DNA from: a virus
DNA: 22,619 nt
IMG/VR virus record: IMGVR_UViG_3300031718_000110
Location: 1 to 22,619 of that record
Strand: one strand, 5' to 3'
Part shown: piece by piece, positions 14,701 to 22,039 of the stretch
Numbering within the stretch: position 1 is the first letter of the stretch
Layout of the letters: every line of letters starts with the position of its first letter
The notes under the pieces: model-generated
What the model was told of the DNA's origin: nothing
The model's database searches: none
What the model saw: only the letters and a program-made list of their open reading frames with translations
Position numbers and translations under genes: made by a program

Positions 14701-15972
14701 ATACATCGCCTGCTGCGCTTGCAATATCGCCGACAAATCCGAGGCATCAACGATCGAGGGGCCACCGCCCGCCTTCGCGACGCGGCGCATCGGCACCACG
14801 CCGCCCTCGTAGAAGTGCCCGCGATTCGCCGCGGCATCGGTTGCCGTGCCGTAATCTACGATCTTGTAGCCTGAGCGACCATCGACCCCGACAGCGGCTG
14901 GTTTTTTCTTCTCAACTTCCTGCGCCATCAATCCTATGTGCGTTCGATCATCGCCGTGCATCTTGTAGGAATAAATAGTTTGACCGTCGAAGGTTTTGCC
15001 GATTTTTTTGATGTCGTGTTTTAGGCGACGGTCGGAGAAGAAGCCTCCGGGTTGAGTTGTGGTCGTTGTCGATCCTGAGAGAGCGCCGGTCCCCTCAGCG
15101 ATGTTGGCCAGGAACTGGTCCACCTGGAACGGATAACTTTGCTGTTGAAGGAATTGATTGTATTGAGCTGTGTCTTGCGCCTGTTGGGTTTGCTGCTGAA
15201 CTGTCCCGGCAGCTAGTTGCGCGTTCGCTCCTTGCAGTCCTGCGGTCTGCGCGCCGCTTGCGAGCGAGCCTTGCTCAGCAGCAGTGTTTGCGCCTTCTCC
15301 ATACGCAGTTTGCCCAATCGAAGCTAACTCGCTACCAGCGCTCCCAAGTGCCGCGCGATTCGCTTGTCCAGCCGCTAAATTAACGCCTTGCTGTTGCTGT
15401 GCGACTCCCTGCGCGTTCGTATATCCTTGCGACAAAATGTTGGAGTAAATATTTGCGTTCGATAAATTCTGTTGCTGCTGCAAATTAGCAGCCGCTATAC
15501 CGGTTCGATCTCCACCGAATGCGCCAGATGAAATTGCCGTACCGAGCGCGCCGCTTTGAGCTTGCGCATTATTTTGCCCTAAGAGTGCCGCAGTGCTTCC
15601 CGCAACATCTTGCACGTACGGGTTCATGTACTGCTGAATGCTTTGCGCAGTCAGAGGATCGGCGTTGACTTGTCCAGCACTCGCTGCGGCTAAGCCGGTC
15701 GCCGCGTTATTGATACTGGTAGTATTATTTTGCGCAGTACCTAGCGTGTTCTGTGCGGCAGCATAACCTGGCTGCGCTTCATTCGCGGCGGCGTTTGTTC
15801 CTGCGATTCCTTGCTGCTGCTGGGCGTTAACGGGGGCGACAAATTCGCCAGAGTATTGCTGGAATGGCGTGGCTGCGGTTTGCTGGGCTTGTTGATTTAC
15901 GCTAGCGTACTGGGCCAAAATTTGCGGCGGCACCGACAAAGTTTGTTGTGACTGCGCAGTTTTTCCTCCCAC
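11716..15972 (-). CDS. Giant S74-domain virion protein, candidate ejection protein (1418 aa)
   Basis: The start is GTG 15972, with AAAGGGG upstream at the end of the endonuclease gene. Residues 1-300 are Gln/Ala/Asn-rich and helical (ILAQYASVNQQAQQTAATPF; QQQQGVNLAAGQANRAALGS). At about 310-395 lies an S74-like intramolecular chaperone domain: FFSDRRLKHDIKKIG, then IGLMAQEVEKKKPAAV and GYKIVDYGTAT. Ser313 and Lys318 have the five-residue spacing of the known Ser-Lys dyad. KRGG.AGRRGYDDGG (about 544), KRGGRIGYDAGG (about 744) and KRGGRIGLAAGG (about 817) follow, with an almost pure Ala/Gly stretch at 670-740. The rest is helical, then Pro-rich, then helical again. An internal S74 domain is unusual. 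Ejection-type or tail-fibre-attached virion protein is the best guess. Confidence 0.65.
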   Translation of the reverse strand: MGGKTAQSQQTLSVPPQILAQYASVNQQAQQTAATPFQQYSGEFVAPVNAQQQQGIAGTNAAANEAQPGYAAAQNTLGTAQNNTTSINNAATGLAAASAGQVNADPLTAQSIQQYMNPYVQDVAGSTAALLGQNNAQAQSGALGTAISSGAFGGDRTGIAAANLQQQQNLSNANIYSNILSQGYTNAQGVAQQQQGVNLAAGQANRAALGSAGSELASIGQTAYGEGANTAAEQGSLASGAQTAGLQGANAQLAAGTVQQQTQQAQDTAQYNQFLQQQSYPFQVDQFLANIAEGTGALSGSTTTTTQPGGFFSDRRLKHDIKKIGKTFDGQTIYSYKMHGDDRTHIGLMAQEVEKKKPAAVGVDGRSGYKIVDYGTATDAAANRGHFYEGGVVPMRRVAKAGGGPSIVDASDLSAILQAQQAMYAPMSSASGVYGGAGGSVPRGGSSRVPAPTGAVPHLVTAEGGLKAQPTGVQNLSGAMGLAKSGKGLYDDFGGKPVRHTTTTTTDGGLAPAAWSAPGANFDGSAAAVVPDTTEASVSPSDYKRGGVAGRRGYDDGGDVDFSGLVGAHGAMYGNQQRKGEDIPSAGGGTHTLAVASGTPQPAPSGSSGLNQGIGLAQKGYSAYKKMSGPSAPNSPPSNNGPWSSTGTEGVSFDGSTPVDMSGGFDGSAGYGVASPAAAPAADAAGTSAAATAGSGAAAGAAGDAAAGAAGAAAADAGGTAAAEAAAALAAEYAAADVGAAALIAAKRGGRIGYDAGGMPYSDPDGSLDIPDTSGGAPKLQTAGPLVKQPTGLQTLMTLGTEQGASGALGSMFSNTAAKRGGRIGLAAGGDPDDTDNTDAGPSDDSDTPPKSAGVAPAAPLKMDSGPSWWDRNKGKIIPLAEGLAAMGTAPTRHLGVALASGLGAAARDYVPTQRGLADTRQTEATTQGVNLANQMAQQKLNYLKAPPSTPSAPPSPLPSQGSYAPTDLRKQYFIQPTPPALAAKLQDAYRKSYALGSSAPVDAVKAEIKQYQDNQVAANQNDARQNYDDAYSVAQNAKDPELRASAASVANAYQQYTGDKYEMRDGVPTNTRTNRPTIGDQTQTISTQKYADMMNDALTKVPVPTGVPGETKLMPKYAINGGTSPADYISRQLPPGALPPSANAPQSAAAPARAAPPVVPTRAPVVKPAPVAPTAPVNPVDTKAFSDPKYKLAPIPTQIGTTPSDAVTNQVKATSETRAKLQADAEESAQSAGAALQFAKAAKQIMDSKGAPITGAFGPAIKAASAAVPGGHIDATNYQIAAKNLGNLAVQMSHGNFAHSTDKNTGLQFEQLSPSTANTPDALNDLLNSNININQYTLDTANRVKTFLDQSPPSKENPRGGYNGDPQSFFRWNQEHYPRADAVNTVDKTPVVKSKADYDALPRGATYMHNGKAGVKQ
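13740..13970 (-). repeat. Ala/Gly low-complexity coding stretch
   Basis: About 70 codons of the giant protein encode almost only Ala and Gly with a few Asp, Ser and Thr, using degenerate GCC, GCG and GGC codons. Long antisense frames here are by-products. It could be a flexible linker or a membrane-interacting segment. Confidence 0.65.
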
Positions 15973-15974
15973 GA

Positions 15975-16754
15975 TTAAGCCCCTTTGCTCATCGCAATTC
16001 TTTTTCTTCTATTCTCCCATCCACGCTTCGCGCTATCACTTAATATCGCGCGAGTTTCTTCGGTATGCTTCGTCCCAAGACGAATTTCGCGTATTTTATT
16101 TTTATGTTCTTCGCTCTTAGGTTTGCGCATTCGCTCTTTAACCCACTCAGGTTTAGGAATGCCTTTTTGACGAGCGCTGCTCGCTGCTTTTTCTTCTTCT
16201 GTGAACGGTCGTCCTGGAATTCCTTTGCGATTTTCGCTCATCTTTTTGCGAGTTTCTTCACTCACGACTCGACCGGTATTCCTAATACGCAATGCCTCTA
16301 CAAGGTGCGGAGCTCTCTTACATCCTTTGGCCCTCGTATTACCCATCGCAGCGCGCGACATATTTGCGCGAGCTTCGTCCGACATTTTGCGGCCTTTCAT
16401 TCGCAAGCTATTAGCCTGCTTCCATTCATCGGTGTGTTTCAGGCCGCTAGGTCCCTCCCCTCCATCAGTTAGGTTAACTAGATCAGCGCCAATCGATCTC
16501 CAATGCGCAATCAATTCTCTTTCTTTGGCAAGCGCATCGGTTTCTTCCATATCACTATGGACGATGCGTACTTCGACTCGCAATCCTAATTTTCGAAGTT
16601 TCGCAACAATGAATCTATGCCAACGATTGCGTCCACGGTGCCAATCGTAAGCGCGGCGCGCGTGACCTTTGCCGACGTAAAAAATTACGCGTTCGTCAGG
16701 TCGCCAGTGTTCATATACGTAGAATTTTTTTTCTTTAGTGCTCAACTTCATCAT
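15975..16754 (-). CDS. GIY-YIG homing endonuclease with NUMOD3-like repeats
   Basis: The product is 259 residues. The N-terminal GIY-YIG nuclease has FYVYEHWRPDERVIFYVGKG (residues 11-30), followed by HARRAYDWHR, the candidate catalytic Glu78 in ALAKERELIAHW and LVNLTDGGEGPSG (92-104). The C-terminal half repeats short NUMOD3-type DNA-binding motifs: LKHTDEWKQANS, GRKMSDEARANMSRA, GRVVSEETRKKMSENRKG and LGTKHTEETRAI. It is free-standing, not inside an intron or intein, and overlaps the end of the 81-aa gene by 20 bases. The start is the ATG pair at 16754/16751; GAGG is directly upstream. It presumably cuts related phage DNA lacking it and spreads by repair. Confidence 0.9.
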   Translation of the reverse strand: MMKLSTKEKKFYVYEHWRPDERVIFYVGKGHARRAYDWHRGRNRWHRFIVAKLRKLGLRVEVRIVHSDMEETDALAKERELIAHWRSIGADLVNLTDGGEGPSGLKHTDEWKQANSLRMKGRKMSDEARANMSRAAMGNTRAKGCKRAPHLVEALRIRNTGRVVSEETRKKMSENRKGIPGRPFTEEEKAASSARQKGIPKPEWVKERMRKPKSEEHKNKIREIRLGTKHTEETRAILSDSAKRGWENRRKRIAMSKGA

Positions 16755-16980
16755 CCTCAGATAAAGAAATTGAGATATTGAATTTCAGTCCGTTTAAATC
16801 AAACTCGACATCTGCCGATCCGCAACCGCATCCGTCATTACCGGTAGTCTTCGCATCCGTGCATTCGGTGATGACTTCGGAAACCATCTTGCGCAGTTCC
16901 ATCAAGATATCCGAGTCGGCGAAACCGCCCGCGGCTGTCTCTTCTGCTACATCAGAAATAGTGTCGTAAATCGTTTTCAT
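16735..16980 (-). CDS. Small acidic hypothetical protein
   Basis: This encodes 81 residues from ATG 16980, overlapping the stop of the acetyltransferase (ATGA). The product is acidic and helical at first (MKTIYDTISDVAEETAAGGF; LMELRKMVSEVITECTD), then has a GNDGCGCGSAD linker and a beta-like end (VEFDLNGLKFNISISLSEDD). The CGCG motif is noted. No family. It lies between the acetyltransferase and the homing endonuclease, and its stop is overlapped by the endonuclease start. Confidence 0.65.
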   Translation of the reverse strand: MKTIYDTISDVAEETAAGGFADSDILMELRKMVSEVITECTDAKTTGNDGCGCGSADVEFDLNGLKFNISISLSEDDEVEH

Positions 16981-17468
16981 AACACCCCATGTCCTGGCTC
17001 GGCTTTCGCCCCGTACAAGAAAAAAGCCCCTGCGGGCTCTCCGAATATTCTCTTATACATCCGTACCTTACCCTCTGTGCGGGTATTTGACAAAATTCCG
17101 ATCAGGAGCGGTATTCCGAGTCCATCAGCGACTTTTTTCGAGTATTCGCACAACTTGCGGGCCCGGCCGCCTTTGGCCGCTCGAAACTCTGGATAGATGA
17201 AAACGCAACGTTCTTCCACGACAGTTTGAGGGCTATACCACATCGCGCCTACGCGAAGGAGTGCAAGCCCCTCAATTGGTCCACCTGGGCGACCGATAAC
17301 TGGGCAGAGTCCGTGATCTTGGCACAATGCCGGGTATATCTCGCGTGCCAGCAATTCCTGAGATGCGTTCAAGAATCCATTCTCTTCGCATGCAGTGACC
17401 GCCAGCCGCATCACCTCCGTCATATCATCGGTGGTAGCCAAGCGGATTTGCAGGTTGTCGTCGGTCAT
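16977..17468 (-). CDS. GNAT-type N-acetyltransferase
   Basis: This encodes 163 residues from ATG 17468. The N-terminus has the usual GNAT start IRLATTDDMTEVMRLA. The central beta strands contain EGLALLRVGA and ERCVFIYPEFRAAKGGRARK, where R-A-A-K-G-G resembles the acetyl-CoA pyrophosphate loop, followed by the helix KLCEYSKKVADGLGI, then SNTRTEGKVRMYKRIFGEPA. It would transfer an acetyl group from acetyl-CoA to an amine on an unknown substrate. It sits inside the virion gene cluster, as I recall for some podophages; a role on virion or host proteins is only a guess. A terminator-like sequence lies in its 3' end. Confidence 0.82.
   Translation of the reverse strand: MTDDNLQIRLATTDDMTEVMRLAVTACEENGFLNASQELLAREIYPALCQDHGLCPVIGRPGGPIEGLALLRVGAMWYSPQTVVEERCVFIYPEFRAAKGGRARKLCEYSKKVADGLGIPLLIGILSNTRTEGKVRMYKRIFGEPAGAFFLYGAKAEPGHGVL
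17020..17038 (-). terminator. Terminator-like hairpin and U-tract inside the acetyltransferase gene
   Basis: On the minus strand the order is AGCCC, loop GCAG, GGGCT, then a run of T (six bases including the last T of the stem). It lies within the coding region, about 40 bases before the stop. The stem is only five pairs. It may attenuate transcription of the genes to its left or be chance coding sequence. Confidence 0.3.
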
Positions 17469-17484
17469 GTTGGCAGTTGCGCTG

Positions 17485-17598
17485 CTAAGGAAATTCTATT
17501 TTAGGCCGAGAACGCCAGTATTTAATAAGTCGTCTTTTTTCGCCCATTGTTCTACAGTGGAACCACAGAATATAGAAGCCATCACCATATTTATTCAT
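17485..17598 (-). CDS. 37-aa basic protein
   Basis: ATG 17598 overlaps the stop of the 74-aa gene (ATGA), with GGAG seven bases upstream. The stop is TAG 17487-17485, 16 bases before the acetyltransferase start. The peptide starts MNKYGDGFYILWFHCRTMGE and continues with KRRLIKYWRSRPKIEFP, short, aromatic and very basic. It fills the only gap in this part of the operon. The coupled start supports a real gene; it resembles no family I know. Confidence 0.5.
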   Translation of the reverse strand: MNKYGDGFYILWFHCRTMGEKRRLIKYWRSRPKIEFP

Positions 17599-17819
17599 TG
17601 TGGCGCTCCAAAAACTGGACTCATTCCACGCCGCTTTCGTTCCTCCATTTCGGCGTCAAAGGCCCGCTGTTTGACAGATTGATACTGAATGCAATCTTGG
17701 CATGCGCATTCTGCGGAATGGCGTAATCGAAAGAATTTCTGCAATTGATTAGATATTTCTGCATCTTCTTCGCTAATTGGTCCGTTAGGATTATTAGGAT
17801 CGTATTTTGATATAGACAT
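17595..17819 (-). CDS. Small hypothetical protein with CxxC
   Basis: This encodes 74 residues from ATG 17819, with AAGGA about nine bases upstream. The middle is helical and contains a CACQDC motif (residues about 38-43) after LRHSAE. The C-terminus is charged (FDAEMEERKRRGMSPVFG). No family is recognised. It follows the 204-aa protein within five bases. The cysteines could bind a metal. Confidence 0.65.
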   Translation of the reverse strand: MSISKYDPNNPNGPISEEDAEISNQLQKFFRLRHSAECACQDCIQYQSVKQRAFDAEMEERKRRGMSPVFGAPQ

Positions 17820-17823
17820 AGCG

Positions 17824-18438
17824 TCAATCCTTTTTCGGTCCCGGTAGATTCTTGAGCGTCTTAATATTCTCAGCCCTCACGCGCTTAACAAACTCATCGA
17901 GCACTTTGTGACCTAAGTCCATATCCCCGCCGCCGATCTCGCGCACCGTGTCGGGATGAATGACGTACTCGCCGCCCGCAGCAACGATGGGTACGCCACT
18001 TTTATCACTATCTGCTGATCCGCCTTTGGCCATGCCGTAAGGGCCACCAGTATGGCCATAGGGCTGCGCTCCACCGCCGCGAGGCATTCCACCGAAGACG
18101 CGCTTTGCGTGCGCGAAGCCAGCCATGGTATTGCCCTCGGCACCGGGCGCGCCAGATATCACATCGGCTGGCAAAACGTACGATCCCGAGCCTACGGTCA
18201 TGGGCAGATGATCGGTGCGCCCTGCAACGCTCGAGTGAATCGGGCCGCTGAAGTGCTTTGGCTTAGGGATATGGGCTGATTTGACGTGTTTGACGTGAAT
18301 CGATGCGCCGCCCTCGGCTCTCTTATGCCGCCGCGCCACATCGAGCGCGATCGCAATCGCCTGCTCATGAGGCTTTCCGGCTGACTGTTCGGCCTTAATG
18401 TTGTGGCCGATATTTTTCTTGCCGGCGAGGAGCGGCAT
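17824..18438 (-). CDS. Conserved small virion-associated protein
   Basis: This encodes 204 residues; the start ATG 18438 directly follows the upstream TAA. The N-terminus MPLLAGKKNIGHNIKAEQSA then GKPHEQAIAIALDVARRHKR, and the C-terminal block PIVAAGGEYVIHPDTVREIG, then DMDLGHKVLDEFVKRVRAEN and LPGPKKD, match a pattern I recall from podophage virion-region hypothetical proteins. The middle is Gly/Pro-rich (KPKHFSGPIHSS; GGGAQPYGHTGGPYG). Its precise role is unknown; position between the gp10-like gene and the ejection proteins suggests a virion component or assembly factor. Confidence 0.7.
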   Translation of the reverse strand: MPLLAGKKNIGHNIKAEQSAGKPHEQAIAIALDVARRHKRAEGGASIHVKHVKSAHIPKPKHFSGPIHSSVAGRTDHLPMTVGSGSYVLPADVISGAPGAEGNTMAGFAHAKRVFGGMPRGGGAQPYGHTGGPYGMAKGGSADSDKSGVPIVAAGGEYVIHPDTVREIGGGDMDLGHKVLDEFVKRVRAENIKTLKNLPGPKKD

Positions 18439-18810
18439 TTACGAGTAACTCACGGTGACAACTTGCCCACTACCCGGCACGACCAGCAGTCCAAAGGATA
18501 ACGGCATGTTTACCACGTAAGGCTCTGTTCCTACTGAAGTTGGAATGACATATACAGGCTTTATGGTAGCAGTCAAGGTCGCCCCATCGTAAATCAGACC
18601 TGTGGCAGATCCTGCGGTTAGAACCGACACGCTCGCGATGCGTCCGGCGCTTGTCTTGACTACGGTGGGAGATGAGATATTCGCCGCATTGACGGCACCT
18701 TGAACATTAAGGTAGTTCTGTGCCGCGGTGGCGAGCGCGGTGACGATATTTTTAATCGCCGTTAAGACGTCGGAGATTGAGGCTGTGCCGGAAGTGATCG
18801 GGTCGGCCAT
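18439..18810 (-). CDS. Small virion-type protein
   Basis: I use ATG 18810, which shares a base with the gp10-like gene's stop (TGATG). An in-frame ATG at 18834 would add eight residues (MGTGWQDL). The product of 123 residues begins MADPITSGTASISDVLTAIK and continues with helices and beta segments (ALATAAQNYLNVQGAV; IYDGATLTATIKPVYVIPTS), ending in SFGLLVVPGSGQVVTVSYS. No catalytic motif. It abuts the 204-aa gene. Virion or tail accessory role inferred from context only. Confidence 0.65.
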   Translation of the reverse strand: MADPITSGTASISDVLTAIKNIVTALATAAQNYLNVQGAVNAANISSPTVVKTSAGRIASVSVLTAGSATGLIYDGATLTATIKPVYVIPTSVGTEPYVVNMPLSFGLLVVPGSGQVVTVSYS

Positions 18811-20939
18811 CAGATCTTGCCATCCGGTGCCCATCGGTACCTAATCGCGCCGATTCTCCAAAAACTTCCTAAATCGCTGCTCGATATCTTCACCGCCAAA
18901 AGCCTTGCTCGCAGCCTGGTATAGAAATACTCTGTCGCCTGAGTGACGGTATACGGACCGAACACTTGCGGCGTGTCGCCAGGATAATCGGCGGTAAGGA
19001 AAGTGATTTGCAATTGCGCGCTCTTTGCCTGCGAAACTTGGCCCCACTTGGCATCAGGCCATATCCAGTCGATAAATGATTTCTGATCGCCTTCATTAAG
19101 CGCGTAATAGCCGCTTTGAAAGAACGGCAGCATCGCCACCCCATCCGCATCATTCGAAGTCTCATGCTGCTGCAATAGCAGCGTCGTTGGATCAGCTCCT
19201 ATTGGCGGCCCCAGCACCGATTGATCGACCCACGCTGATCGTCCAAGGGTGCCAAAGTCCCAGACATTTAAGTACACATTGAATTTTACGTAACTATCGA
19301 CTTCCCCAGTCCCGCCAGTGATGGAAGGATAAAACCATTGAATCTCGCCAAACCTAGAATTCACAGCCACGCGAATTTTCTGTGCACGACTCACTCCGCT
19401 GATCGGATCAATGGAAGTGTCTAAGTTTTGATACACCACATCCCACACCGAGCACTGCAGGATTTGCACACCAGCGCCAGAGAGCGAATAGAACTGCGAT
19501 GGTCCCATCCAGTAATAGATGCCATTGACCGATGCCGCAGCTTTTCTCCCAATGAGACCGCACCCGGTACCAATTTCATTAAAACCATAGACGAACGGCT
19601 GTCCGATGTACTGCATCGACCAGACATCGATATCGGTCCAAATGATTGCCTGCTGCGGACCTTGGGCGCAGCCGACAATGCGTGAGCCTTTTGGAATGCG
19701 ATATGATCCCGCCTGATTGGTAACGGTGGCGATCCAGGAATTAAAATTCCCGATATCGCACCAGCGAATAAGGAGTGGATCTGGAATCCCAGTCTGCGTT
19801 GAGCCCCACGCGACGATCTGTCGCTGCGGCATGGCGACGAATATCCCATCATTCACTGGCGGGGCCGCCGTGATGATGGTCGCTTGCGCAGCTCCCTCAT
19901 CCCATTGGTAAATGGGCTGAAATGGCGTCGCCTCAAATGGCTGATCCCGATCGGGACACGCGATTAAAATCTCACCCCAGTTATCCAGCGTCCAGTCTAT
20001 TGCATCGATCGCAGGCCCAGTTGAGGGAGTGACAGCGGTGCCCGTGCCATAGCCGCCGCCACCATATACACCTACCCCGTATCCTGTGCCGCCAGGCAAA
20101 GCGCCTTGGCCGAACGAATAGATATAGCGCGCATTGCCGCTATTCATCGTCCCAGTCGCTGAAGTGACCGCCTGCGTGTTGGCTAAAATCGTGAAATTAT
20201 TCACATCAATCAGAGTCTGGACGACGTAATTGCCGAAAAATGTAATCCCGCCAACCGTCGTTGCAGCTAGGACCGGGAATGTATCGCCGACAGCGTAGGT
20301 GTAATTAGGCAGCGTCACAGTCACCGTGATCGCATTCATTACCGTGGTGAACGATGGCAGCACTGGCGATGTAGAGTTAGATGTCGCTGGCAGTAAGTTT
20401 CCTAACTGATCGCGCGAGAATACCGTGTACGCATTCGCAGAAAGAAATCCATCAGGATCGCACATGTAAAGGCCAAAAAGAACGATCCCGCCGATGCTGA
20501 TTTGCGTGGCAATGTACACGGAGTTGAAATTCGTGATGCCTGTCGTGGTCGTATCGGTGATAAGTATCGATGGGTTACCAGTGAAGGACTGAACCACTGG
20601 CGTGATGTCATCCTCGAGCGCGGTTGGCGTGATGTTATCGATCGAGCCATTTGTGATCACGGCGAGCTGCGCGGAGTTCGTGCCGGTGATGGTTTGTGTG
20701 CCGACGGCTAAGTGCGCATTGAGATTTAGATCCTCCCATGCCCACAGCGCGCGCACGATGGCGGGGGCGGGAAGGGAATTAAAGCGTGACCAGCCGCCGA
20801 GTTTCTGCACAAGCCCGATCCCATTTCGATCAGGCATGAATCTCACAAGCTGAGTTTGCGAGATTCCAGAGTTCTCGTTAAGAGCCGGCGTCTCTTGAGT
20901 GTCGGTGCCTGGGACTAGCTTTAAGGCTGCGTGCGGCAT
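18810..20939 (-). CDS. P22 gp10-like packaged-DNA stabilisation / tail nozzle protein
   Basis: This encodes 709 residues from ATG 20939 (GGTG upstream). Opening QTQLVRFMPDRNGIGLVQKL then GGWSRFNSLPAPAIVRAL is typical of the tail-stem hub family. Later segments include DNWGEILIACPDRDQPFEAT, MPQRQIVAWGSTQ and RWCDIGNFNSWI, then GCGLIGRKAAASVNGIYYWM and GPSQFYSLSG. The C-terminal RLRARLLAVKISSSDLGSFW then RIGAIRYRWAPDGK matches what I recall of P22 gp10 relatives. In P22 gp10 sits below the portal and adaptor and keeps the packaged DNA in. Its place directly after the adaptor gene supports this. Confidence 0.78.
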   Translation of the reverse strand: MPHAALKLVPGTDTQETPALNENSGISQTQLVRFMPDRNGIGLVQKLGGWSRFNSLPAPAIVRALWAWEDLNLNAHLAVGTQTITGTNSAQLAVITNGSIDNITPTALEDDITPVVQSFTGNPSILITDTTTTGITNFNSVYIATQISIGGIVLFGLYMCDPDGFLSANAYTVFSRDQLGNLLPATSNSTSPVLPSFTTVMNAITVTVTLPNYTYAVGDTFPVLAATTVGGITFFGNYVVQTLIDVNNFTILANTQAVTSATGTMNSGNARYIYSFGQGALPGGTGYGVGVYGGGGYGTGTAVTPSTGPAIDAIDWTLDNWGEILIACPDRDQPFEATPFQPIYQWDEGAAQATIITAAPPVNDGIFVAMPQRQIVAWGSTQTGIPDPLLIRWCDIGNFNSWIATVTNQAGSYRIPKGSRIVGCAQGPQQAIIWTDIDVWSMQYIGQPFVYGFNEIGTGCGLIGRKAAASVNGIYYWMGPSQFYSLSGAGVQILQCSVWDVVYQNLDTSIDPISGVSRAQKIRVAVNSRFGEIQWFYPSITGGTGEVDSYVKFNVYLNVWDFGTLGRSAWVDQSVLGPPIGADPTTLLLQQHETSNDADGVAMLPFFQSGYYALNEGDQKSFIDWIWPDAKWGQVSQAKSAQLQITFLTADYPGDTPQVFGPYTVTQATEYFYTRLRARLLAVKISSSDLGSFWRIGAIRYRWAPDGKI

Positions 20940-20942
20940 GCA

Positions 20943-21731
20943 TCACCGCGTTGGGGTCGCAGCGGTGGGCGTGGAGTACGATGACCAGGCCGAGGCCTCC
21001 ATCTTGCGACGATTCTCCATTGGTACAGCACCTAGACGCAGCGCTTGGTATTGCTTCTCGTAGGTCATTCCCATCGCTGGATCGTCACTCGCGTTTCCAA
21101 AGTTGCGCTGGAACATGGTGATATAAATCATGCTCGCCATAATCAGCATGTCTGGATAGTAGCTGGATATGTACGTGAAATTCGTATCAGCCACGCCAGT
21201 ACTTGCATACTTAAATAGCGACGGCGTGACAATGGTCCCAGTCACGCGCACGGTGTAATTGAAATTAGGCGTAGGACCTAGCAGAACCTTATTCAACGTA
21301 TCCGCATTGCCGCCGAAAGTATCCCCCACCAGAGCGTAGTATTGCGGCGTGCCCGCGCTCGCCATGCCACCATAGACATTCTGTATGAATTCCTTCGATA
21401 CCGGCAGTAAGGGTGATGCATTCACCGTCTGCGTGCCATTCATCTGCGTGATTTCAAATGTCTGCAGCGTTTGAAAATCATCGATCGGAATATCAAGGAT
21501 TGGGCTCCCGGCGGTGAGCGTGTATGTATTGTTCGAGGTTTGCGAGGCCAAAAGATCCAAGTCGCGCTGAATTCGCAGCTCGGCGTAGTTGAGCATCGAA
21601 GGCGTAATCAACGTCGGCGGCGCATCTAGGAACAATGTAACGCCGCTAATGCTTTGCGTTTGATACACCGCCAGCGCAGCGATTTGCGCGATATATTGGT
21701 TGTAGCTCAAAGCGTTGGTGTTAGCGGTCAT
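20943..21731 (-). CDS. Tail adaptor protein (P22 gp4 / T7 gp11-like)
   Basis: This encodes 262 residues from ATG 21731, overlapping the lipoprotein stop (ATGA). The first part has DAPPTLITPSMLNYAELRIQ then RDLDLLASQTSNNTYTLTAG, a helix plus beta-strand pattern typical of podophage head-tail adaptors. Further on are PVSKEFIQNVYG and QYYALVGDTFG, and YPDMLIMASMIYITMFQRNF then EKQYQALRLGAVPMENRRKM near the end. It would bridge portal and gp10-like protein. Family assignment by pattern and neighbour order. Confidence 0.65.
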   Translation of the reverse strand: MTANTNALSYNQYIAQIAALAVYQTQSISGVTLFLDAPPTLITPSMLNYAELRIQRDLDLLASQTSNNTYTLTAGSPILDIPIDDFQTLQTFEITQMNGTQTVNASPLLPVSKEFIQNVYGGMASAGTPQYYALVGDTFGGNADTLNKVLLGPTPNFNYTVRVTGTIVTPSLFKYASTGVADTNFTYISSYYPDMLIMASMIYITMFQRNFGNASDDPAMGMTYEKQYQALRLGAVPMENRRKMEASAWSSYSTPTAATPTR

Positions 21732-22039
21732 TTCTTCTTAATCTCAAAAACGTATCCGATTCTTACCGTCGATTCTTCGCGATTATTGCCTACGATCTCA
21801 CCATACGAGTTGTAGCGCGTCCAATGCGGAGAGACGTTGTAGCCTTCTGCTATTTCTAGATACGCATGTCGCGCTAAATCCCAGTGAGCCACAGCGTTTA
21901 CCATGTTGACGGCATATTCTTGCTGATTGCCTCCGAAGTGCTCAGACAAATGAGACATGTGCTCAAGTTCCGGACGAACGGAATCTGGCGCTAGAGCGCA
22001 GCCGTTGAGAATAAAAATCGCCGTTATTAACTGTCTCAT
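21728..22039 (-). CDS. Putative lipoprotein of phage tail region
   Basis: This encodes 103 residues from ATG 22039, directly after the stop of the collagen gene. The N-terminus MRQLITAIFILNGCALAPDS has a hydrophobic stretch ending in LNGC, a possible lipobox for lipid attachment. The mature part has RPELEHMSHLSEHFGG, then HAYLEIAEGYNVS, YGEIVGNNREEST and IGYVFEIK, a pattern I recall from podophage lipoproteins. The ending could be a membrane-associated beta domain. It lies between the fibre and adaptor genes. Its role is unknown; surface exclusion or spanin-like functions are conceivable. Confidence 0.6.
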   Translation of the reverse strand: MRQLITAIFILNGCALAPDSVRPELEHMSHLSEHFGGNQQEYAVNMVNAVAHWDLARHAYLEIAEGYNVSPHWTRYNSYGEIVGNNREESTVRIGYVFEIKKK

